DNA of 64,000 bases, taken from assembly GCF_030817655.1 (NCBI RefSeq), contig NZ_JAUSZM010000003.1, forward strand, positions 10,168,001-10,232,000, given 5' to 3'. The notes under the pieces were generated by a model. That model was not told where the DNA came from. It ran no database searches and saw nothing but the letters and a program-made list of their open reading frames with translations. The position numbers and the translations under genes are program-made. Position 1 is the first letter of the stretch. The number at the start of each line of letters is the position of its first letter. This DNA is from Streptomyces sp. V4I2 (GTDB lineage Bacteria > Actinomycetota > Actinomycetes > Streptomycetales > Streptomycetaceae). This document shows, one piece after another, positions 34,780 through 42,982 of the stretch.

Positions 34780-35062
34780 CCACAAGGGCGGCGGCATCTG
34801 CCGCTGGCGAAGACGCACAAGGGCGAGTTGTGCCTCACCTCGGCCTACGCCTCGTGGGCGAACCCGATCGAGATGCACTTCGGACTGCTGAGGCAGTTGC
34901 CCCCCGCCAACTCTGACCATCCCAATCACACCGTGCAGACTCGGGCCCTGCACGCCTGCCTGCGCTGGCGCAGCGCCAACGCGACCTCCTGGCCGCCGAA
35001 CGCAAGGAACGCGCTCGCATCCGAACGCGGCCGCCCTTTGGGCACGCCGTGCCTGAGGGGTG
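34780..35062 (+). pseudogene. IS630-family transposase C-terminal remnant
   Basis: The plus strand reads GELCLTSAYASWANPIEMHF (the catalytic Glu region), GLLRQLPPANSDHPNHTVQT and RALHACLRWRSANA. After a frameshift come DLLAAERKERARIRT and a stop at about 35060. This is the end of an IS630 DDE transposase; the rest is lost. Confidence 0.7.
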
Positions 35063-35073
35063 ACGAGCCGTGT

Positions 35074-35418
35074 TCAGGAGGCGGACGGCCCCAATGCGGC
35101 ATCTGTGCGCGGGGCGCCGGGCCGGGGTTCCTTGAGCTCGATGAACATGGAATGGGTGACCGTCTGGCCCACATTGCGGCCCTGGTGCTCTTGTGCGTCC
35201 AGCCAGCGGACCTGTCCCGCCTCAAGGGCGACCGGGACGTCTTGGCCTCCGGCCGAGATCACCCGCTGGAACGAGGAGAGGGTCACCATGACGGTGTCCG
35301 GATGGGCATGCCGGTGCGTCGCATCGCCCGGCGTATCGCGGTACTCCAACACCCGCACACGTTCGTTCTCCCACACGACCCGGTACAGCTGCGGGTCGGT
35401 GACCACAGGATCATTCAT
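35074..35418 (-). CDS. Small cupin-like protein
   Basis: 114 residues from ATG 35418 (MNDPVVTDPQLYRVVWENER). One cupin barrel: VRVLEYRDTPGDATHRHAHP (metal-ligand His residues), VSAGGQD-type turns, GQVRWLDAQEHQGRNVG and the end THSMFIELKEP. Similar small cytosolic cupins are common and lack a known reaction. It is divergent from a TetR gene with a 22-base gap, so that regulator probably controls it. Confidence 0.82.
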   Translation of the reverse strand: MNDPVVTDPQLYRVVWENERVRVLEYRDTPGDATHRHAHPDTVMVTLSSFQRVISAGGQDVPVALEAGQVRWLDAQEHQGRNVGQTVTHSMFIELKEPRPGAPRTDAALGPSAS

Positions 35419-35423
35419 GGGAC

Positions 35424-35450
35424 TAATGTACCATGACGGTATGGCAGTAC
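35424..35450. promoter_or_regulatory. Imperfect palindrome between cupin and TetR genes
   Basis: TACCAT, six bases, then ATGGCA (with GTAC at both outer edges) covers the short gap and the TetR start codon. It is the best operator candidate for the divergent pair; the TetR ATG at 35441 lies inside it. Confidence 0.4.
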
Positions 35451-36079
35451 CATATGAGTCGACGGGACGGATCCGGCAGAAGCAGCGCACTCGCGACGCT
35501 CTCGTCGAGGCCGCCCGGTCTCTGCTGGAGAGCGGACACACCCCGACCGTTGAACAGTCGGCTGACGCCGCCGGCATCTCCCGTACCACGGCCTACCGTT
35601 ACTTCCCGAACCAGAGACACCTGCTCCTGGCCGCGATACCGACCATCGACCGGCCCAGCCTGCTCGACCAGGACGCACCCGATGACGTCCACGCACGCCT
35701 CGACCTGGTCATGGCCGAGCAGACGGAGATCTTGCGCAGGTGGGAGCCGCAGCTGCGAGCCGCACTGCGGCTGTCCCTGGATCAGGAACCACAGACGCCG
35801 CGCGAGGCCCGCCCAGTGCTGCGACAAGGCAGGGCCATCGCATGGATCGAGGACGCCCTGGCACCGCTGGCCGAGTCGCACCCGCACATCGACCGCAGAC
35901 GGCTCGCTGTCGCTATTCGCGCCGGCTGCGGAATCGAGGCGTGGGTCTGGATGGTGGACATCGCCGGTGTGTCACAGGTGGAGGCCGCAACCCTCATGCG
36001 TGAGTCAGCGCAAGCCCTGCTGGCCGCAGCCCTGGCCCAAACCGGCGAAGCTTCCCGGTCGCAGCACACTAGCGAGTAG
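35441..36079 (+). CDS. TetR-family transcriptional regulator
   Basis: 212 residues. The N-terminal helix-turn-helix is clear (QKQRTRDALVEAARSLLESG, then VEQSADAAGISRTTAYRYFP), and the all-helical C-terminal domain is of the kind that binds small ligands. It is divergent from the cupin gene at 35074 and probably represses it and itself. The ATG chosen gives the usual length; no ribosome site precedes it, so translation may be leaderless. Confidence 0.88.
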   Translation: MAVPYESTGRIRQKQRTRDALVEAARSLLESGHTPTVEQSADAAGISRTTAYRYFPNQRHLLLAAIPTIDRPSLLDQDAPDDVHARLDLVMAEQTEILRRWEPQLRAALRLSLDQEPQTPREARPVLRQGRAIAWIEDALAPLAESHPHIDRRRLAVAIRAGCGIEAWVWMVDIAGVSQVEAATLMRESAQALLAAALAQTGEASRSQHTSE

Positions 36080-36544
36080 GACTCCGTTTGGTCTGTCTCG
36101 ATCTTGAGGGCCGGCACTGGCAGCAGCGCCATGCCATCCGCGCGGGCTGCGAGGCCACTGTCTCCGAACCGGTCCACGCTCATGGCCTGCGCCATCGGGG
36201 CTACTGTGGCGCCTGGCCAAGACGTACGTCCGCACGTGCTTACAGCCGCCGGAACCAACATCATCCGCCTCAGCTGAAGGGAACGAAGGCACACGGTGTC
36301 CGCCTCGCGGGTCGGCCTGAAGGACTCGCTACCTCGGCCGAGGCCCCTGTGGGTCGGCCCGGTCAGCCGGGTGGAGTCGTAGGCGCTCGGGCTGCCGTCC
36401 GGCTGGCTGACCTCGAACTCCCCACCGTCGACCGACATCCGCTACGGCTCGTCCGCCGACATCGTGACCTGTTTTCCTCTGCCCCGGAGATGGGAGCGCA
36501 TGGGCCCCAACTGGACCCATGTCACGATCACCTGCGTGTCAGGC
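36080..36544. other. Spacer with a possible hypothetical-gene fragment
   Basis: The minus strand at about 36330-36459 starts MSADEPYRMSVDGGEFEVSQ and continues PDGSPSAYDSTRLTGP. It looks like the start of a small conserved protein I cannot name, then decays. Nothing else is recognised. Confidence 0.35.
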
Positions 36545-36997
36545 TCACTCAACGGTGAAGTCGGCTGCCTTGGTGTCCAGGGTCGTGTCGCCGTCCTTGG
36601 CGGTGGCCAGGACGGCGACGTGCCACAGACCGCGCGGCGACGCGTCGGCTTCGGCGCGGGTGACCGTGACGGTATAGGTGCAGTGAACGGTGTCCTCACC
36701 GGACGGCTTGCAGACGGCCGACTCCACGGCGGCCATATCCTTCGCGGTCAGCTGCTGCTTGGCGAACGACGAGTTCGCCGGCCAGGCCAGGACCTTCACG
36801 TCCTTGATGCCCGAGGACGCCGTGACGTCAGTGGTGAAGGTGAACGAGCCGCCGCGGTCGCCGTCGGGGGCGGCGTAGCGGGTGGTGCTGTGCGCCACAG
36901 ATAGCGGCTGGTCCCCGGCGTAAGCGACGGCGAATGCTCCGGCACCTGCGAGCACGGCGACACCGGCGGTCACGGACAAAACGATACGTCGCGACAT
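36545..36997 (-). CDS. Secreted DUF5707-type protein
   Basis: 150 residues from ATG 36997, preceded by GGGGGAA. A Sec signal peptide spans about 1-27 (RRIVLSVTAGVAVLAGAGAF). The mature part is one Ig-like beta domain (GGSFTFTTDVTASSGIKDVK, VLAWPANSSFA, CTYTVTVTRAEA, HVAVLATAKDGDTTLDTKAA). It matches the DUF5707 family, found in Streptomyces and of unknown role. Two cysteines flank the central loop and may form a disulfide outside the cell. The upstream 140 bases are free of other genes and probably hold its promoter. Confidence 0.82.
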   Translation of the reverse strand: MSRRIVLSVTAGVAVLAGAGAFAVAYAGDQPLSVAHSTTRYAAPDGDRGGSFTFTTDVTASSGIKDVKVLAWPANSSFAKQQLTAKDMAAVESAVCKPSGEDTVHCTYTVTVTRAEADASPRGLWHVAVLATAKDGDTTLDTKAADFTVE

Positions 36998-37137
36998 GAG
37001 AAATTCCCCCAACAGGCTTAGCTGGATCGGACCGGCGCTCTCGGCTGCGCCGTTGCACCAATACTGGCCGCGCAGGGGGCACCGGGTATGAGCACACGTA
37101 CTCAACCCCGGCCTGAGTAGCGCCAGTTCGGCTCGCG

Positions 37138-37548
37138 GAGTGCCACTGAAGCAAGATCATTTGTGGAGTAGTTCGCATCCGGCTCACCCGTGGAGTTGCC
37201 CTTTGATCCTTTTGGTGCGGTTCGCGGCGCCTTCGGTACCGCCGGAGCTCCAGTGCAGGGTGAGTTCGGCGGTCACGGTGCCGAGGTCGCAGAGCAGGTG
37301 GAGGGCGACGTTGGTGAGGCCAGGCAGTTGGCTGGCGTCGACGGCGTTGATCCAGGTAGGGAGCGTGGCGCCGAGTCGGTCGCTCAGGAATTCGCCGAAG
37401 GCTCGGACGTGTTCGGAGGCGGTGTCCAGCTCGGGGCGGCGGGCCGGGACGTCCTTCAGTGCGGCACGGTCTTCCTCGCTCAGGGCCGTGGGACGGCGGG
37501 TGAGCCGGCCGGTCACCTGCCGCACCGTCGGCGGCGATGCGGCGGGTG
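37138..37548 (-). pseudogene. ISL3-family transposase C-terminal remnant
   Basis: The minus strand reads RQVTGRLTRRPTALSEEDRA, LGATLPTWINAVDASQLPGL, LTLHWSSGGTEGAANRTKRI and QLHG, stop, AGCELLHK. These match the last 130 residues of ISL3-type transposases, including the catalytic-Glu region (WSSGxxEGxxNRxK). Two in-frame stops are seen in the final 20 codons, and the 5' part is absent. Confidence 0.75.
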
Positions 37549-37599
37549 AGTCAGCCGGTCACCTGATTACGCCAGACCCTCGCGGCCGGCGGCCGCGTA

Positions 37600-37860
37600 G
37601 CAGTCCAGCCCTGCACGACCGGCGTGGGATCGGCGAGACCCGGCTCGCCGGCGGGTACGCGCACCTCTTCGCCGGCGAGTATGACCTCGCCTGGTGGTTG
37701 CTGCCGAGGATCCCGCCCTCATCCCTGACCAGCTTGCCCAGCTCGCCGCCCGCATCGGTGCCGTACCCACCGGCGCGCCCTCGCGAGGGTGCCGTGGATG
37801 CACTGCTGGGGGAGCTGCGTACCCGCTCGCGGTCCTCGAGCCGCCGCCGCGCCGGCAGTT
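37600..37860 (+). pseudogene. NB-ARC/STAND-type ATPase fragment
   Basis: Reading across a frameshift: RRGIGETRLAGGYAHLFAGE (a P-loop-like segment with GIGET for GIGKT), EYDLAWWLLPAEDPALIPDQ, LAQLAARIG and AVDALLGELRTR. These are ordered motifs from the nucleotide-binding domain of large Streptomyces NB-ARC/tetratricopeptide regulators. Only some 80 residues remain. Confidence 0.5.
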
Positions 37861-37924
37861 CGCGCAGACTCTCGGCCTGGCGCATCAACTCCGGCATCTG
37901 GACCAAGGTCACCGAGGGAGCAGG

Positions 37925-38092
37925 CAGTGCGGCCGCCGCTCGCGCGATGGTCTTGAAACTCGTCGAGTCCGCCCAGGCGTGCTGGCGATCCGTGAACGCA
38001 CCCCACCTCGTCGCCCTCGTCGGCGGCGGGGTCCGCATCGAACGCGGCCACCTCGTCGAGCCCTCCGAGACCCTGGCGGCATGAGCAACCCC
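37925..38092 (+). pseudogene. Transposase 3'-end remnant (family uncertain), copy 1
   Basis: VLKLVESAQACWRSVNAPHL and VALVGGGVRIERGHLVEPSE end at a TGA at about 38083. A homologous 3' end recurs at 38918-39030, so two copies flank the hydrolase gene in direct orientation. I recognise the ending as an actinomycete transposase tail but am unsure of the IS family. Confidence 0.45.
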
Positions 38093-38192
38093 AACCGCTC
38101 CGTCTCGTCTCTCATTCGCTCTGTCGTAAAGCTCCCCAATAGAACTGAATTCACTTAAGGTTCGGTTAAAGTCGTTGACGAGGAGGTCAACC

Positions 38193-38888
38193 ATGGCGTT
38201 TGTTCTCATCCACGGTGCAAGCTTCGGTGCGAACTGCTGGGACGAGCTGATCCCCCATCTCGGTGCGGAAGCGTTGGCAGTCGATCTTCCGGGGCGCGGG
38301 AGCAGGGCCGAAGTCGACCTGGGCACGGTCACTCTCGCGGACTGCGCCGATGCGGTCCGGGAGGATGTCGAAGCAAAGGACCTGCGGGACGTTGTACTGG
38401 TCGGTCACTCCTTCGCGGGGGTCACGATCCCGCGCGTCCTGGATCTCATACCCGACCGGATCCGCTACGTCGTCCTCGTGTCGGCCGTGGTGCCGACGGA
38501 CAGATCCCGGGTGCTTGACCAGATCGATCCCGAAGTCCGGGATCTGGTGGAGCAGTCCATCGTCGACGGCGTCTACCATCAGACCCGCGAGGGCGCCGCC
38601 GCAATGCTGTGCAACGACATGGACGAGGCGACTGCCACGTCCACCCTGGACCGGCTTTCCGACGATTCGGCCGCACTGCTGAGCGAGACCGTGGACCTGA
38701 GCGGCTACAGACGCGAGATCCCTCGGACGTACGTGCACCTCACGCGGGACCAGTGCTACGTCGAGGAACTCCAGCAGCGATCCATCGCGCTGCTTCGGCC
38801 CGACGTCATCGATCTCGACACCGGTCACATGGCAATGATCAGTGCGCCCGAAAAGCTTGCCTCTGTCCTCAACACCATTCACGGCTGA
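38193..38888 (+). CDS. Alpha/beta-hydrolase (salicylate-esterase/EstC-like)
   Basis: 231 residues from ATG 38193 with an excellent ribosome site (GAGGAGGT). The oxyanion region is VLIHGASFGANCWDELIPHL, the nucleophile elbow VVLVGHSFAGV (Ser near 83) and the catalytic His lies in DLDTGHMAMISAPE. The acid residue is probably the Asp in HLTRDQCYVEE. The short cap and the HGASFGANCWD start resemble plant-esterase-like hydrolases of bacteria. It lies between two related transposase 3' ends in direct orientation, so it may have moved as a cassette. An AT-richer upstream stretch (38140-38175) probably holds the promoter. Confidence 0.88.
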   Translation: MAFVLIHGASFGANCWDELIPHLGAEALAVDLPGRGSRAEVDLGTVTLADCADAVREDVEAKDLRDVVLVGHSFAGVTIPRVLDLIPDRIRYVVLVSAVVPTDRSRVLDQIDPEVRDLVEQSIVDGVYHQTREGAAAMLCNDMDEATATSTLDRLSDDSAALLSETVDLSGYRREIPRTYVHLTRDQCYVEELQQRSIALLRPDVIDLDTGHMAMISAPEKLASVLNTIHG

Positions 38889-38917
38889 TCGCCGTGTCGG
38901 CCTGCGGTCGGCGGACC

Positions 38918-39030
38918 GTGAACAGGATTCACCTTGTGGCTCTTGTCCGCGCCGGAGCCCGCTGCGAGCGCGGCCACTTCGCCGAGCGCCCCTGAGACCC
39001 TGGGGTGTGAGCAACCCCGACTGATCCACA
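38918..39030 (+). pseudogene. Transposase 3'-end remnant, copy 2
   Basis: VNRIHLVALVRAGARCERGH and FAERP, stop, parallel the end of the remnant at 37925-38092. The similarity continues past the stop (GAGACCCTGG and TGAGCAACCCC in both), showing that both derive from the same element end. Confidence 0.45.
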
Positions 39031-39167
39031 GAGGAAGACGGGGACGCCCGTGATCACCAGCTTTCTGGCATAGCTGCCCAATCCAGGGATGTGCCGTGTT
39101 CGGCATCGCCGTTACCGAAACACTGTCGTGGAACGGCGAATCCTGCCGCCCTCAAGCAACACAGCTG

Positions 39168-39647
39168 TCATGACTTGCAGCCCGCCGTGTGAGCGGCCCG
39201 GCGGCCGTGCGGCCGCAACTGCCTGTCGCGCAGGGCAGTTCTGCCGACCGAGACTGCACTCGAAGAGGAGAGGCAGTGATGTCGCCTGCGGCAAACGCCG
39301 ACCACGTCACAGGCGATCGTTGCCAATGCTGAGCCGCTGAGCCGCCTGATGGCGAAGTCGAGTTGCTCGGCCAGGTCTCGGTCGGCGTGTCGCATGCGGT
39401 TGTTATCGGCCTTGCGCTTGGCGCAGGCTTCGGTGGGGTGGCTGCTCGTGATGGCTGTCGTCATCGCATCGCGGAACGGGCTGACGTGCGGGTCGTCGTG
39501 ACAGACACGGCAGCAGACGCCGCCCTTCACCGCCTGACCGACGCCTGCGGTGAGATCAGCTACCTCGCTGGAGGCGGTCGGCAGGGGCTGCGCCGTCCTA
39601 GGCAGGGGCCGTCTGGCGGGCAGCAGACGGTAGGCGGTGTCGGCCAT
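39168..39647 (-). CDS. Uncertain hypothetical protein
   Basis: 159 residues if started at MADTAYRLLP (39647). No family is recognised. The middle reads CCRVCHDDPHVSPFRDAMTT, then ACAKRKADNNRMRHADRDLA and EQLDFAIRRLSG, which has coding character, whereas the last 40 residues look like shadow sequence. It lies downstream of the small zinc-ribbon-like gene on the same strand. It may be real, frameshifted at its end, or spurious. Confidence 0.3.
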   Translation of the reverse strand: MADTAYRLLPARRPLPRTAQPLPTASSEVADLTAGVGQAVKGGVCCRVCHDDPHVSPFRDAMTTAITSSHPTEACAKRKADNNRMRHADRDLAEQLDFAIRRLSGSALATIACDVVGVCRRRHHCLSSSSAVSVGRTALRDRQLRPHGRRAAHTAGCKS

Positions 39648-39723
39648 GATGCGCTCGGCCAACGAGCGATTCGTGGCCGCGGCTCAGGCGGGCGACGTGG
39701 ACGCCGCTCTGCGCGCCGGCGAC

Positions 39724-39936
39724 TTACGGGTGGGCGGACGCGCGGTCGACCGGTTCTTCAGGCAGCCGTGTGTCGATGACTTCGCTGGTGCGGTGCTGGC
39801 AGGCCGGGCACAGCTCGTGGTGGCCCGCGGGCGTGACGACGGTGCCCCACTCATGGCAGTGCCTGCAGTTCTGAGCCAGGGCAAGGTCGGGGCGAGGAGT
39901 TGGGGCCGAAGGGGTGGGCGGGGCTTCGTGAGCCAT
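39724..39936 (-). CDS. Small zinc-ribbon-like protein
   Basis: 70 residues from ATG 39936, preceded by GAGGA. Two CxxC knuckles are visible: NCRHCHEWGTVVTPAGHHEL, then CPACQHR, a spacing that suits one zinc ion. The N-terminal 20 residues are Pro/Ala-rich. Function unknown; similar mini-ribbons bind nucleic acid or protein partners. Confidence 0.45.
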   Translation of the reverse strand: MAHEAPPTPSAPTPRPDLALAQNCRHCHEWGTVVTPAGHHELCPACQHRTSEVIDTRLPEEPVDRASAHP

Positions 39937-40081
39937 GCGGTGGGGTCCTCAGCGTGGTGAGTGACGGTCTCACAGCCTGCCAGTTTTCGGATGATATGTC
40001 TGCATCCGTCTCAGAGGGTGGCACGGCTGCCTCCCGCCTGGCAGGTCCGTTCGGGAGTCACCTGAGAGAGCGGGTTCCGGG

Positions 40082-40639
40082 ATGATGCAGACCTCCGGGC
40101 AGTCGGAGGTGGTCCTGCGTGCCGAGCCGCCGGAGACCGTGATGGTGCATCCACCCCAGGAAGACCGCGAGCCTGTCGACCATGGCAGCGGACGGGACCG
40201 CTCTGGGCGCGGCGCTTCGCGCCCGCGGTGCAGGAAGCGGCCAGAGCACACCGAGCTGTGGTGGGTGACGGCCACAGCGATGGCCGCCTTCGGTGGGTGG
40301 CGCGGCCGTACGGCTGCAGCCGCGGGGGTGGCTGCCATGACGGTGGCCCAGGTGCTGTCGAATGCGGTCGCCAAGAAGCTGTACCGGCGGCGCCGTCCGC
40401 CACGGGAATGGGTCCCGGCGGAGGAACTCCAGGAGTGCCCGGACAGCTCTTCCTTCCCTTCCGGGCGCACCGGCGCGGCCTTCGCTTTCTTGGGTGCCGT
40501 CGCGCCGGTGTGGCCGGCAGCCGGTGCCGCCTGTGGGGTGCCGGCGCTGACGGTGGCCGCCGAGCGGGTGCACAGCGGTGCCCGCTACCTCTCCGACGTG
40601 GCGGCGGGGGCGCGATCGGGCTGTTCTGACGGGCGGTGA
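40082..40639 (+). pseudogene. PAP2-family phosphatase with lost catalytic residues
   Basis: The type-2 phosphatidic-acid-phosphatase motifs are all locatable but damaged. KKLYRRRRPPREW fits motif 1 (Kx6RP). Motif 2 reads SSFPSGRTGAAFAF, where the family has PSGH. Motif 3 reads ERVHSGARYLSDV, where the nucleophilic His is Arg. Both changes are His-to-Arg (CAC to CGC type). The reading frame is lost directly after SDVAAGA, where the last helix should be, ending at a premature TGA. The enzyme would normally dephosphorylate lipid phosphates at the membrane. It precedes the holin/DUF3618/DUF4235 cluster on the same strand. Confidence 0.75.
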
Positions 40640-40843
40640 TGTGCTGACGTGGGGGTACTCGGACAGCCGGTCCAACCACCGGGCAGGCCATGACCGCGCG
40701 AGGGCGAACGAACGGCCGCCGGGCCTGCCGCACACGCCGCCGAAGGGCAGGTGAGCACCCATGACAGCAGACAGCTCCCACCGCACCGATGCCGGAGCAC
40801 AGGAACCGGTGGGCGACCTGGTCCAGCGTGCCTCGCAGTAGAT

Positions 40844-42043
40844 GCCCCTATGTTTCGTCAAGTTGCGGGAGAGGGATTTGGGGTGACCGTCTTCGGCTGG
40901 ATCTGGTGGTAGATCTCGCGGGCGACGTAGCGCTTGAGGCAGCGGATGATCTCACGCTTCGACATGCCCTGTTTGGTGCGTCGCTCCAGGTAGGAGCGGG
41001 TGCGCTCGTCCCAGCGGATGCGGGTCATGACAATGCGGTAGAGGGCGGCGTTGGCCTGCCGGTTGCCCCCGCGGTTTAGCCGTCGGCGCTGGGTCTTGCC
41101 GGAGGACTGTTCGACCGGGCTGACGCCGCACAGAGCGGCGAATGACGCCTCGGTGGCGATCCGGTCGGGGTTGTCGCCGGCGGCGACGAGGAGGGCTGCG
41201 GCGCTGTCCGGCCCGATGCCGACGATCTCCAGCAGCTGCGGGCGGTGTGCGCGGACGGCCCGGGTGACTCGGCGGGCGAGATCCTTAACCTCGCAGGTCA
41301 AGTGCTGGATGCGGCGGGCCAGGAGCCGGAGGGTGAAGGCGGCCGCGTCGTTGCTGTCGGCAAGGCCGTCCGCGCACCGCGCGATCAGCGCCGGGTTCCT
41401 GAGTCCGGACAAGGACTCGCGCAGTACGGGGTCGACGCCCAGGAGTACGGCTTTGAGCTGGTTCATCGCCTGGGTGCGGGCCTTGACGGCCGGTTCCTTG
41501 GCCAGTCTGAGGACGCGCAGGTCCGCGGCCGGGCCTTCACCCGTCTTCGGCGTGGTGGTGGCGCGTCCGGACAAAACGGCACGGGCAGCGGCGTCCGCGT
41601 CGACGGCGTCGGTCTTGCCCCGCTTGCGCCGGGTGGCACGATCAGGCTGGTTGACCTCGATGACCTGGATGTTCTCCTGCCGCAGGAAGCGCGCCAGGGC
41701 GGCTCCGTAGGATCCGGTGCACTCCACTCCGGCACGGTGCAGGATGCCGAAGGAGCGGGCCCAGGCGAGGAGTTGGCGGTATCCGGCAGCGGTGGTCGGG
41801 AACTCCTGGTGAGCCAGCAGTGCGCCGAGCACGGTGATCACTGCGGCGACGTGCACGTCCTTGTGGGTGTCGACCCCGAGGATCACGTCCTCCGCGGGCT
41901 GTGCTGCCCGCTGTGCGGGCAGGGTCGGCTGGGGCATGCTGGTGACGGTCACGCGGCTCCTTCATCGGCTGGGGCTGATGGCCGACGCCGGGCCGGGTGG
42001 GCGGTCAGAACTGTGATGGTGCCTTGTAGGGCAAGGCCCCTAT
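40844..42043 (-). mobile_element. IS110-family insertion sequence, copy 1
   Basis: GCCCCTAT occurs 14 bases past the transposase stop (40844-40851) and again 84 bases upstream of its start (42036-42043), giving an element of about 1.19 kb without inverted repeats, as usual for IS110. The upstream leader contains the hairpin GCCTTG-5-CAAGGC (42021-42037) and should encode part of a bridge RNA if the family rule holds. It interrupts the holin gene. The exact ends are inferred from comparison with copy 2. Confidence 0.65.
40858..41952 (-). CDS. IS110-family transposase
   Basis: 364 residues, intact. The N-terminal RuvC-like DEDD domain has ILGVDTHKDVHVAAV (Asp 28), AGVECTGSYGAALARF (Glu) and KRGKTDAVDADAAARAVLSG (Asp pair). 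The C-terminal transposase-20 domain has LLEIVGIGPDSAAALLVAAG and GVSPVEQSSGKTQRRRLNRG, containing the catalytic Ser. IS110 recombinases cut and join DNA at a site chosen by a bridge RNA made from the element's non-coding end. It is about half identical by eye to the transposase at 48334. Confidence 0.95.
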   Translation of the reverse strand: MTVTSMPQPTLPAQRAAQPAEDVILGVDTHKDVHVAAVITVLGALLAHQEFPTTAAGYRQLLAWARSFGILHRAGVECTGSYGAALARFLRQENIQVIEVNQPDRATRRKRGKTDAVDADAAARAVLSGRATTTPKTGEGPAADLRVLRLAKEPAVKARTQAMNQLKAVLLGVDPVLRESLSGLRNPALIARCADGLADSNDAAAFTLRLLARRIQHLTCEVKDLARRVTRAVRAHRPQLLEIVGIGPDSAAALLVAAGDNPDRIATEASFAALCGVSPVEQSSGKTQRRRLNRGGNRQANAALYRIVMTRIRWDERTRSYLERRTKQGMSKREIIRCLKRYVAREIYHQIQPKTVTPNPSPAT

Positions 42044-42514
42044 CGGGACACGCCCGCCGGTCCGGCGGCAGCAAGCATCGCCGGGGGGCCGGAACCGACA
42101 GATCTACTCCAAGGCAGCTGAGGCCAGTTGTCGCACGGGTCAGGCTCCGGCCCCCGGCGGCACCCCACGAGTCTCACAGTTGTCGCAGCTGGTCCGTGAC
42201 GAGATGCGGCTGGCGCAGGCGGAGATGACCGAGAAGGGCAAGCGGTTCGGCAAGGGCCGTGGCCTGTTCGGCGGCGCCGGCCTGATGGGTGTGCTCACCC
42301 TGCAGGCCCTGGTGGCCACCGTGATCGCCGCGCTGTCGCTGGCCATGGATGTGTGGATGGCGGCGCTGATCGTCACCGGCGTCCTGGCCGCCGTCACCGC
42401 GCTGATGGCGGCGCTCGGCAAGCAGCAAGTCAGCAAGGCATCCCCACCGACGCCCCAGCGGACCGTGGACAGCGTCAAGGCCGATGCGGCCGAGATCAAG
42501 GAGAGGGCACAGCG

Positions 42515-42982
42515 ATGACCAAGGACAAGCCGCACCCGGGCGATGAGGCAACCCCTTCCCCTGAGGAACTGCGGGAGCGGGTGGAGGCGACCCGCGAGGA
42601 ACTCGGCGAGACCGTCGAGGCGCTCGCGGCGAAGAGCGACATCAAGACCCGCGCCCAGGAGAAGACGACGGCCGTCAAACAGCAGGTCACCGAGAAGACC
42701 ACCCAGGTCAGGACCCAGCTGAGGGACAAGGCCGCGCACGCGGCCCACGCGGTACAGGAAAGGACCCCCGAGCCGGTGCGTACCAAGGCCGCCGCGGCCA
42801 CCGAGCAGGTCCGCGGCCAGGCCGTGCACGTCGCGGACCTGGCCCGGGACAAGGCCCCGGAACCGGTACGCGAGAAGGCCGGCCAGGGCATGCAAGCGGC
42901 GCGAGACAAGCGCACCCCGCTGCTCGCCGCCGGCGCACTCATCGCGGTACTGCTCATCCGCCGTTCCAGGAGGCACCGATGA
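42515..42982 (+). CDS. DUF3618-containing protein
   Basis: 155 residues from ATG 42515, overlapping the holin-like stop by ATGA. The DUF3618 signature is PEELRERVEATREELGETVE with ALAAKSDIK. An amphipathic, lysine/alanine-rich helical repeat follows (for example REKAGQGMQAARDKRTPLLA), then one short C-terminal membrane helix (LLAAGALIAVLLIRR). The protein probably lies along the inner membrane face. It normally works, in an unknown way, with the holin-like and DUF4235 proteins, both of which are damaged here. Confidence 0.88.
   Translation: MTKDKPHPGDEATPSPEELRERVEATREELGETVEALAAKSDIKTRAQEKTTAVKQQVTEKTTQVRTQLRDKAAHAAHAVQERTPEPVRTKAAAATEQVRGQAVHVADLARDKAPEPVREKAGQGMQAARDKRTPLLAAGALIAVLLIRRSRRHR

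Larger units (their letters stand above)
40761..42518 (+). pseudogene. Phage-holin-family membrane protein gene split by an IS110 insertion
   Basis: The first 26 codons are at 40761-40838 (MTADSSHRTDAGAQEPVGDL, VQRASQ) and the rest at 42180-42518 (LSQLVRDEMRLAQAEMTEKG, then two membrane helices in GGAGLMGVLTLQALVATVIA and MAALIVTGVLAAVTALMAAL). Joined, they restore a normal 138-residue holin-superfamily-III-like protein in frame. The 1,338 bases between contain an IS110 plus about 150 extra bases. The 3' part overlaps the DUF3618 gene by ATGA and could still be made from a TTG at 42180. Such proteins, with DUF3618 and DUF4235 partners, are membrane proteins of unknown role in Streptomyces. 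Confidence 0.75.

Noticed and set aside
42021..42037. GCCTTG-CAAGGC hairpin as a second RAE
   Set aside because: Only the CAAGG half resembles an RAE; it belongs to the IS110 leader and no rifamycin gene follows.
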